From Actinomortierella ambigua (lineage: Eukaryota > Mortierellomycota > Mortierellomycetes > Mortierellales > Mortierellaceae), in NCBI GenBank assembly GCA_016098155.1, contig JAAAJB010000631.1, forward strand, positions 1-17,505: a DNA stretch of 17,505 bases, read 5' to 3'. Of the stretch, positions 1 to 6,996 are shown one piece after another. The translations under genes were made by a program, and so were the position numbers. Numbering within the stretch: position 1 is the first letter of the stretch; every line of letters starts with the position of its first letter. The notes below the pieces were generated by a model. The model had not been told where the DNA came from. It searched no databases and saw only the letters and a list, made by a program, of their open reading frames with translations.

Positions 1-52
<52 letters not shown>
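1..52. repeat. (TC)26 dinucleotide microsatellite at the left edge
   Basis: Twenty-six uninterrupted TC units start at the first base, so the tract probably extends left of the window. Its last unit forms two bases of the stop codon of the minus-strand cytosine deaminase (TCA on the plus strand at 51-53). In the transcript it would be a (GA)n run at the very start of the 3' UTR. Confidence 0.95.
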
Positions 53-54
<2 letters not shown>

Positions 55-779
55 AGCTGGACTTTCTGGACGCCAATTTGTTGGGCAATGTCGGGGCGGG
101 AGTCGACAAACTGGTTGATAAGCTGGACACAGCTGTCTGTCTGCATGGTCACGACCTCGATACCGGCGTCGACGAGCATCTTTTCGTTGCCAAAGTAAGT
201 CTAGAAAACAGAGGGAGTAGATCAGACAGAGACAAAATGGGTGGGTCAAAAAGTTCACTTCTCAGACAGGATGATGAATGCCACCCACTCTCAGTAAAAC
301 CACGCATTTTAGTGCACAGGAACAATCGATACCTTATTGTCGCCAACAACAACACGGCGAACCTGGCTTGCAATCGCCTCTTTGGCACAGTTGGGACAAG
401 GACTCATGGTCGTGTACAGGGTCAAATGGCCGTACAGGTCCTTGAGCTGCACGCCTCGTGTGTGTAGGATGTGCTCCAACTTGGCTCGCACTTTAGCATT
501 TTCATCATCACCATCATCATCATTGTTGTTATCGCCTTGTCGTTGTTGGAGACTGTCCAGGGCTCGCGTCAGGATCAGGAATGCATCCGACTCGGCGTGG
601 TGCGCTGAAGCGCCGGTCTGCAGGTGGCGGTTGTAGCCAGTGGTCAGCAACAGGTTCTCACCAGCGACGTCAAAGACGAGCGCTGCTCCGATCGGGATGC
701 CGCCCTGGGATGCCGAGGTGCTTGCGGCGTCGATGGCGTGTTGCAGGTTGGCGCGGTCGTTGGGGTGTTTGTTGTGCAT
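51..779 (-). CDS. FCY1: Cytosine deaminase (Fcy1-type zinc deaminase), two exons
   Basis: Predicted to hydrolyse cytosine to uracil and ammonia in pyrimidine salvage, in the cytosol. Exons are 333-779 and 51-200, joined across a 132-nt GT-AG intron in phase 0, giving 198 residues. Seen: substrate-pocket start GGIPIGAAL (residues 26-34), zinc ligand and catalytic acid in HAE (His61, Glu63), and zinc cysteines in SPCPNC (Cys128, Cys131). After the splice the protein reads VVVGDNK-TYFGNEKMLVDAGIEVV, the expected family continuation, and ends in VQKVQL. Yeast Fcy1 has 29 residues from the His to the first Cys; here there are 67, because an Asn/Asp-rich insertion with a charged helix-like stretch lies at about residues 76-115. 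The ATG at 779 fits the family N-terminus. Other CDA-fold deaminases (guanine, tRNA adenosine) are less likely from the motif wording. Confidence 0.85.
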
Positions 780-790
780 GGTGAAGTGTG

Positions 791-810
791 AAAGATATAT
801 ATATAAAAAG
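791..810 (-). promoter_or_regulatory. TATA-like element upstream of the cytosine deaminase
   Basis: On the minus strand this reads as a run of alternating T and A after five T's, 12-31 nt before the deaminase ATG. Only 139 bp separate that ATG from the stop of the next gene (919), so the promoter must lie here or inside the neighbouring 3' end. Its function is inferred from position and composition only. Confidence 0.4.
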
Positions 811-905
811 AGAAGAGAGGAAGGGGAGGTTGGGATGGAAAGAACAGGCAGACAGAGATAGAGAGAGAAAGAGAAAGAGAGGGTGCGGGATTGAGAGTGA
901 GAGAA
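811..905. repeat. GA-rich low-complexity tract
   Basis: Purine-rich plus strand made of imperfect GAGA/GAAAGA repeats, filling the space between the deaminase start and the secreted-protein stop. Several open frames across it are products of low complexity, not genes. Confidence 0.7.
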
Positions 906-918
906 AATGTACGTCTTT

Positions 919-1872
919 TTATACTACGGAGAGCTGTGCCAAAATACCCCACACCACCATCCAGCAGGTGGAGGCGACCACAAACGTTGCAATGAATCGC
1001 GGGCAACTCGTAAAGACTAAGACAGTCACAACAAGCCTCGACAACGACGTAGCTCCATTCTTGGCGGCAGCTGCTGCCACGGCCGACGCGGCACTGTCAC
1101 CCTTGGTCCCCTGTGGCGGGACATGCTGGCCCATCCCAGAGTCCAGACACGCCTGCTGCCAACTCGACAGCTGCGACGTCACATTCTGCTCCGCCAGCGC
1201 ACCAAGGAAATCCGGCTGGCGCGTGCCGCGGAAGCAAGTCGCACACACTTTGGTCGCCGCCAGCCCTTGATCGGGGCAAAGGCATCGCAACAGGGGCAAG
1301 ATCGTCGTGAAATTCACTGGCAGCGGCGGCAGTGGCGGCGGCGGTGACTGCATTATGATCGCATCGTGCGCACCATCCAACGGTGCCCGTGGAATCTTGG
1401 TCAGTGTGTTGTTGGCAATCTCGTTGCACGTGGCTAGCCTTGGGTAGAAATATCGACACTTTTGACACGAGTCCGACCCTGGTGGGAAGACTGGACTCGG
1501 TGCTGCCCCACCGTTGGCTGGGGGCATGGGCGGTACCACAAAGTCTGTTGGGAGTGGGATCCGTGGTTCGGTTGGCGTCTTGGTGGTCGTCGTGGTGGTC
1601 GTCGTCGTTGTTGGCGGTTCCTCAATCTCTTCGACTGGGGTCTCGATCGGGATGGGCTCCAACTGTGGAGGCTCGTCAAGGTCGTCGGCCTCGGTAGATC
1701 CTGTGTCTGTGTTATCAGCGGCGGTTAGGCTAGGGGACCCGTCCATGTTGCTGCTATCATCGCCGTCATTGTCTTCAATGCCTTGTGCAAGAACATGCGT
1801 GAGGAGAAGGAGCAGAAGCACGAGAAGACACCATAGCCGTGCTCGCTGGTAAGGCCGCTGTGTGGAAAGCAT
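919..1872 (-). CDS. Secreted or surface-anchored cysteine-rich protein with Thr/Pro stalk
   Basis: A single open exon of 317 residues, not assigned to a named family. The N-terminus is a classical signal peptide: basic residues, then about 14 hydrophobic residues ending THVLAQ near residue 30. Next come an acidic Ser/Asp region (31-85), a stalk with ten consecutive threonines (about 88-97) and a proline-rich segment. The core (about 135-240) has paired cysteines (SCQKC, ATCNE, RCLCP, VCATC, QACLDSG), with N-glycosylation sequons NNT, NFT and NVT. The C-terminus has an alanine run, NGATSLS, then two hydrophobic stretches ending GILAQLSVV. This suggests membrane or GPI anchoring, although the tail after a possible omega site is long (about 45 residues). 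The layout is that of a fungal cell-wall or secreted protein; molecular function is unknown. Confidence 0.7.
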   Translation of the reverse strand: MLSTQRPYQRARLWCLLVLLLLLLTHVLAQGIEDNDGDDSSNMDGSPSLTAADNTDTGSTEADDLDEPPQLEPIPIETPVEEIEEPPTTTTTTTTTTKTPTEPRIPLPTDFVVPPMPPANGGAAPSPVFPPGSDSCQKCRYFYPRLATCNEIANNTLTKIPRAPLDGAHDAIIMQSPPPPLPPLPVNFTTILPLLRCLCPDQGLAATKVCATCFRGTRQPDFLGALAEQNVTSQLSSWQQACLDSGMGQHVPPQGTKGDSAASAVAAAAAKNGATSLSRLVVTVLVFTSCPRFIATFVVASTCWMVVWGILAQLSVV

Positions 1873-2598
1873 TCGATGTTAATATTGTTGAAAGACTGCC
1901 AGTAATTTATGTTGCAGCAAGCGCAGGAGTGTGCGATGGAAGACAAAGGTGTAAGAATTAAGAAAGGAAGACAAACGCACAGGTCTGGTTTTTGTTCCTG
2001 GATTGGATCTGCTTTATGTTCGATGTCACCAATGGGCAACTGGTCTATCATTCCATCCTGTCCCCGCCCATTCTCCACCCCCCTTCCCTATCTTCGGCCC
2101 TCGTCCCTCAGCACACAAAACGTTCCCCCTTGAAGACACAAATACCGTACGAGTGTCCAGCGTTGCCGGAGAAGACTCAGGAGAGACGATGGAAATTGCG
2201 CCAGCACCTTTGTCCTTTGAGCATCTTCGCCCCTTGTTGGGCCTTTTGCTCTTCCACCCCCCTCTTTTCTTTTTTTTTCTTTTGTGTTTGTAATGTGGTT
2301 CCTTGCTGTCAACAGCATTTCTCCTTCCGTCAAGAATCGCAAACGCCTACACGTGGGTCAAGTCCCACGCCTAGACGGAAGACTCAAGGCTCCCCACCAT
2401 TAGGAGAAAATGGAGGAGTTACAAAAAGGACCCTGTTCTTCTTTTCACTCGTTCTCCAGCAATAGAACGATTCATACATGTACAAAAGGACAAGCGCAGC
2501 ATGCATAGCTAGTCTGTCTCCCCAAATGAAAACCACAGGAAAGGGTCGGTAGTCAGAAAAGAAAATTGATTTGATACACAAGGAGGTTTTTTGTCCCA
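1873..2598. other. Intergenic region, no supported gene
   Basis: This is the upstream side of the secreted-protein gene and the downstream side of RPL11. It contains pyrimidine-rich stretches (about 2256-2290, 2435-2460). Open frames at 1992-2465 and 2003-2293 are Pro/Ser/Phe-rich and show no domain, start context or splice pattern I can support. No RNA gene was recognised. Confidence 0.6.
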
Positions 2599-2604
2599 TT
2601 TATT
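2599..2604 (-). terminator. Polyadenylation signal AATAAA for RPL11
   Basis: Canonical AATAAA on the minus strand, 35 nt after the RPL11 stop codon, at a normal position for a cleavage signal. Confidence 0.6.
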
Positions 2605-2639
2605 CAAGGTAGAAAGTCCACTATCTTGAAAGGATCCGT

Positions 2640-3706
2640 TTACTTGCGGTTGGTCAGGATACTATAAATGTGATTAAGGAAAATAAAAAACGTGATCAGT
2701 AGGAGGGAATAGATACACGGAAATATTGCCAAACACGATTCTCATTAGATATTTGACAAATAAATCGAGCCTCTTACCCATCGTAACGCTGCTTGAACCA
2801 GTTCATGGTCTCCTCCTTGTTGACACGGTGGGAGGAACCAATCTTGGCGACGGCACGGCGGCGCTTGGTAATGCGGCCACCGGGGCGACCCATGACGACG
2901 TAGAAGTCCATCTAGATAGGTTAAAGATATGGCGACATGATTCCGTTTAGTGCACTGCGTTTCCTGTAGAGCACATGCCCGCTTATTCGTGATGCTGCTT
3001 TGATTCTCTGTGATTCCGTCCTTGTTTTGTCCGTTGTTGTCAAGTCGAATGCTTTTTGGTTCACTTACACCGTAGATACTGTTGTTCGTAAAATGGGTAA
3101 ATTAACCAGAAAGGGGGAGAGAGAGGAAAAAGTGGAGAAATAAGAACCAGTCAGTATCTGCAAAATATTCGCATGGCGTGCCATCCCTCCCCTTATGAAC
3201 TTTTGATTTTGGCGCCATAGCAATGTGCCTGCAGTGATGTTACTTACCCAATGGAGGGATCGTACTTGATACCCAAGTCGATGTGCTCCTGGATACCGAA
3301 ACCGAAGTTGCCGGTCTCCGAGAAGTTGGCCTTCTTGAGCTCGTACTCCTTGACCTTAAGACCACGCTCCAAGATCTCCTCAGCCTTGGGGCCACGGACA
3401 GTGCAGTGGACGGCGATCTTCTCGTTACGACGGATACCGAAGGTACGGACGGTGTAACGGGCCTTGGAGTAGACGGGGGTCTGACCGGTCAGCTGCTCCA
3501 ACACCTTGGCGGCACGGGTAAGACGATCACCAGACTCACCAACGCAAATGTTGAGAACGAGCTTCTCCAGACGCAGCTCGCGCATGGGGTTGGTGGACTT
3601 TTTCTGGTCTTCAGCGGACTAGAGAAGGAAAAAAAGAAAGCAAAAAACAAGCACGCCAAAGATGTCAGCTTCCTCTGTAATGCTCTTCCAGATAGTTGTT
3701 GACCAT
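2640..3706 (-). CDS. RPL11: 60S ribosomal protein L11 (uL5), five exons with a 10-nt micro-exon
   Basis: Structural protein of the large ribosomal subunit that binds 5S rRNA at the central protuberance. Proposed exons: 3704-3706 (ATG only), 3248-3618, 3069-3078, 2778-2911 and 2640-2661. They give 179 residues; yeast has 174 and human 178. Exon 2 carries the near-invariant uL5 core ([71 protein letters not shown]). The 10-nt exon supplies I-Y-G. Exon 4 begins [11 protein letters not shown] and ends with YDG, and the 22-nt last exon adds ILTNRK and TAA. All junctions are GT-AG with matching phase. The first exon is the least certain: ATG followed at once by a weak donor GTCAAC would yield [17 protein letters not shown] start elsewhere upstream cannot be excluded, but the body of the gene is secure. 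Confidence 0.93.
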
Positions 3707-3734
3707 TCCTTTGAGTAGTGGTAGAGCGGGGAGT

Positions 3735-3758
3735 GAGCCAGAGCCAGAGCCAGAGCCA
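3735..3758. repeat. (GAGCCA)4 hexanucleotide repeat
   Basis: Four exact GAGCCA units in the presumed 5' flank of RPL11, 29-52 nt upstream of the proposed ATG. They are followed by GCTATAAAGT at 3761-3770. No function can be assigned. Confidence 0.85.
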
Positions 3759-3882
3759 AAGCTATAAAGTATTGAGCTGCCAGAGAAGTGGGGAGGGGGA
3801 CGGGGTAGTTTGCTGTTCCAGTGCTGTGAGACGTAAACTTCCCGTGTCCTGTGTTGCTCAACTCAAGGTTGGTACATCTTTC

Positions 3883-3938
3883 CAGACAGAGGATCAGAGT
3901 TTCGACATCGAATCAGCACTGATCCTCTGGGTGGTCTG
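3883..3938. other. Nested inverted repeat (hairpin) upstream of RPL11
   Basis: AGAGGATCAG at 3888-3897 pairs perfectly with CTGATCCTCT at 3919-3928. An outer arm CAGAC (3883-3887) pairs with GTCTG (3934-3938) across a 5-nt bulge. Inside the 21-nt loop, TTCG (3901-3904) pairs with CGAA (3909-3912). The position is about 180-230 bp upstream of the RPL11 start. It may be a protein-binding site, a structured RNA or a relic of an insertion; the sequence alone does not decide. Confidence 0.6.
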
Positions 3939-5053
3939 ATGTTTGGTTGAGTGTCTCCTTGCTGCTGCTCACGATGCACAGGCTTGTGCTTGATGCTAGC
4001 CGCGTTTCTCCATCCTGTTTCCTCCAGCTGATTTGTACTCGACAACGACTTGTACCAGAGCGACAGAGCCTCCATTCACACCACGGTTCTCATGCTGGTT
4101 TGCTGAGGTGTGTCAAGGTGATGTCTTGAAGCTGAACAAGGGCCTGATGTCTCTTCCTGGAGCACAGCCTCGACAGTCAAGAGCCAGAGGTTTGACATGT
4201 CCCTTTCCCTTGCAGGAAGCATGACAACAGCAGTCGCCGAAGCCCACGGGATCATGGGTTCGACAGAGCTTTTTTTCATGGTCTCCCCTTTCCTTCCGGC
4301 CGATTGATGTTGGATGTCGCCTATGAGGGTGAAGCAGGAGCGATGGGACAGGGTGATGCCTGGACCCCAGTAGCACTTCCGCCTTCATCCTGCCTGGTTC
4401 TCCCTTGCTTCCATGATGTAAAGTTTCCCAACCTCTCTTCACACCCAGACTTCTCTGGCATGAGATGAAGGGGTCACCCTGATTCAGCTGAAAAAAAAAA
4501 AATCGAGGTTGGTGGTGGATGTTGGTGCCGAGTCGAGGTGGACGGATAGTGGTGGTGGTGGTGCGAAAAAGCGCTCTGGCAGCGTAGGGAACGCGATGGA
4601 TGGATGGATGGCTCAAAATCTCTCCCGCCCGAGTTGGATGTGTCTGCCGCTACCATGTTGAAAAATCTGCGAACGAAAGAGGAGGGCCAATACCTCGCTT
4701 CAAAGGCACATAAAAGTGGGCGACCCTGAGGCCCACATGCGGTCACATGACCGAAAAATCGAAATTGAAAAAAGTGCCGCCACCACCCAAACTCTGGCAG
4801 TGCTACCTGCGCGCGGCACACGAACTATTAGATACAGGTAGCTGCACCTTGTTCTTTGCATCGCACACTCTCTGCATCTGCAGTCTTGGTTTATGCTTGT
4901 CTCTTTAGGCTAGCAGTAGGCGTCTTGGGCATCAGCCCTTATCATTGTCTATGTTGAAGAAGCGTGGCCTGGTTGACTGTCGTATTCCTCCTCTTCTTCT
5001 TCTTCTTCTTCTTCTTCAATGTAGATCCTTGCTCTTTCCCCGATTCCCTCGCT
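3939..5053. other. Long intergenic stretch, no supported gene
   Basis: About 1.1 kb with no recognisable protein domain, tRNA or rRNA. It holds a poly-A run at about 4490-4501, a GGT-rich stretch near 4545-4563 and a (CTT)n tract at 4993-5017. Open frames at 4113-4616 and 4474-4821 (minus) are rich in His, Pro, Ser and Arg, with homopolymer-driven Phe runs, and are judged non-coding. Confidence 0.5.
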
Positions 5054-5148
5054 TCAAAGATCCATCAGGTCCTGCTCCGTCTTGACGACATTGCGCACTT
5101 TTGTAAGGTGGCCGTTGGTTCCACCGACGTTCGTGGTACGTAAACATG
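5054..5148 (-). other. Possible orphan terminal exon
   Basis: Read on the minus strand from an acceptor-like GTGTAG, this 95-nt segment encodes RTTNVGGTNGHLTKVRNVV then KTEQDLMDL and TGA. Composition and GC-ending codons resemble real coding sequence of this genome more than the flanks do. Upstream, GTGAGT near 5214 would make a plausible short intron, but the frame before it hits TGA after a few codons, and no upstream exon was found before the hydrolase relic. It may be a gene fragment or chance. Confidence 0.25.
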
Positions 5149-5281
5149 CTACACACGTATACAGAACACACATTTTTACTTGTTCACTCACCCACTCCCA
5201 CACTCACTTTTTCTCGCTCAAAAGTGGATCAGAGTAGCCAATTCAATGACATGTAAAGAAAAGTTGGAAATAAAAAAATGG

Positions 5282-5287
5282 TTTATT
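5282..5287 (-). terminator. Polyadenylation signal AATAAA behind the hydrolase
   Basis: AATAAA on the minus strand, 62 nt after the hydrolase stop codon at 5349. The signal is intact although the gene's reading frame is not, which fits recent inactivation. Confidence 0.5.
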
Positions 5288-5348
5288 CATGGTCTATTCT
5301 GAGGACCTCTTCTTGCACCAGAATCTAGGCATGATCCCATTTGAATTC

Positions 5349-6319
5349 TCAAAGGCTCTTCTTAAAAAAGTCAACCACCTTGTGCGTCACCTGGGACACC
5401 TTGCGGTCGTACAGCTCAATATGCGACGCACCCAGAACCAGGAACGGCTCCTTCAGCTCCAGAGCCTTCTCGAGCGCCCTTTGGCTGTACTTGAGTGTAT
5501 CGGCCACTTCGCCTGCGACCAGCAAGAACGGGGCGAGGGGGGCAATGTGCTCAATCTTGCAGAAACGGATCATAGTTCGCGAAATATTCGTAGCTCCAAG
5601 GCGGCCATCCTGTTGATCGATCGAGCATGGCCACCCACGGCTGGTCAGATAATACTCGGACCCTTCGCGCACCTTCATCGGCCGACAACTGGGTCCGGTG
5701 GAGAGCAAGAGTGGAATATATTGGACCTGACCCTGTTCGGGCATAGTGCGTACGTGCCTCGCCTGCTGCCACCTGAGCAGCCTCGAATCGCTCCCTGGGA
5801 AATGCCACCAAACATACCGGCAATGTCGCGGCCATGCTGACCGTCGCCAGGGCCTTGACGCGTTGGTCTGTCGAGACGGCATGGATGCTGTAGGCTTCCC
5901 CCGGCACAGACGCCCAGAGCACCTAATCGCTTGGAATCAACCTCGCTGTGGGCTGACAGGTACGAGAACAGCCGCCTTGATATCCTCGGCACCCTGGTAA
6001 GAGTCCTTGACATGGCGGGGTGTGCCTTCGCTAGCTCCTTGGGGTGGCGCGATCAAATGCGAGAGTGATAAACCCGTGCTCGGCCAAGGTGTCTGGCATA
6101 CGTGTCTGCGGTCTGCTCCTTGACACCGCCGCCTGGGTGGGCGACGGCGATGGCTGGCAGCTTTTGCCCGGGCTGATAGGTGGTGGGGATATACAGATGA
6201 CCAGACAGCTTGATGCTGTTACTAGTAGAGAATGTCACTTCGGCAGGAGTCATTTGCTTCTGAAAGGGAGGAAGGGGGTCGGATGAATCGTCTGTTTGGG
6301 TTACAAGTAGAATAGACAA
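5349..6319 (-). pseudogene. Alpha/beta-hydrolase (YcjY / X-Pro dipeptidyl-peptidase-like), frame-broken
   Basis: The translation is recognisable end to end but jumps between all three frames. In order it reads: N-terminal strand and oxyanion region LSGHLYIP and AVAHPGGGVKEQTADTYARH; AEHGFITLAFD in a second frame; GASEGTPRHVKDSYQGAEDI; SYLSAHSEVDSKRLGALGVC with the nucleophile-elbow-like GVCAGG; YSIHAVSTDQRVKALATVS; AAGEARTHYARTG; VREGSEYYLTSRGW; WSYEYFANYDPFLQ; then VAGEVADTLKYSQRALEKA, GASHIELYD (catalytic His) and the terminal DFFKKSL. I count about nine single-base frame changes, near 6085, 6042, 5967, 5895, 5830, 5790, 5731, 5630 and 5556, and no GT-AG introns explain them. A possible 5' intron (GTAACC to TTTCAG) lies just before residue QMTPAE. 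The intact gene would be a cytosolic serine/cysteine-type hydrolase of unknown substrate. Assembly indels are an alternative explanation. Confidence 0.72.
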
Positions 6320-6996
6320 CTATCAAGTAGGATTATGAACTCTAGTAAGGTATATTCAAATCGACCTGATGCCAGTGCAAACCGGAAAGTGTGCACCCAT
6401 TGACCCGACTCGACTCGACTCGAAAATAGTGTCACCCAAGATACTGCGCACTACATCGATCGCCGATTCGTGTGTATATCGAATGAATCGCAGGCGTACG
6501 TTCAAAACAAAAGTTTCCCAATTTCGCGTACACCATGGAGCTTGCTTTGAAAAGGAGATTTTGGTGGTTTAGGGGTCGATGGTGGGGGGATGGAGGGTTC
6601 TCGTTTGACGTTATCGAGTCCCCCCCCCCTGAAGAGCTACAGACAAAACCGTGCATGGAGCAAAGTCCAGTAGAGGGTTTCGCTACCCTCTCCGAATCGA
6701 TAGACGAATTTGTCATTCCAAGCCCATCGTGCTCGTTCGGCCAAAGGCCTAATCAGACAAGGCACAGGGGCGATAGAGGATTGCCTCAAGCAACTGGGGC
6801 TCGGTGCACCGTGTCATTGGACTATTCGTAGGCCTCAAAGTGTCTATATGGCAAGCTATCCGCAACAACGTCATACAGACAGGTTATCTAGCGCGTCTGC
6901 AAACTCTTGTCCTTCCTCCAAAAATGTGGCTTCCTATACATCGCTACACCAAATACAACTCTTTTGCTTCAACATTTCAACAATTCAACATTTGCA
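6320..6996. other. Intergenic region and F-box gene promoter side
   Basis: It contains three full CGACT pentamers plus a partial at about 6406-6423, a C10 run at 6620-6629, and AT-rich sequence just before the F-box ATG. An open frame at 6710-7048 (plus) gives a helical-looking stretch that I could not tie to any family. No gene is supported. Confidence 0.5.

Noticed and set aside
2003..2293. Plus-strand ORF with a somewhat acidic middle portion
   Set aside because: It ends in a polypyrimidine-driven Phe/Leu run, has no recognisable domain and lies in the flank between two minus-strand genes.
2662..3247. snoRNAs hosted in the RPL11 introns
   Set aside because: Ribosomal protein introns often host them, but I found isolated CTGA boxes without a convincing RTGATGA partner and terminal stem, and no clear H/ACA fold.
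4230..4275. Possible tRNA 3' half because of a GGTTCGA-like T-loop
   Set aside because: The bases on either side of the TTCGACA loop do not form a 5-bp stem, and no acceptor or anticodon arm is found around it.
4113..4821. Two overlapping minus-strand ORFs upstream of RPL11
   Set aside because: Composition is driven by poly-A, GGT and ATCC-type repeats; no domain, splice structure or conserved motif is visible.
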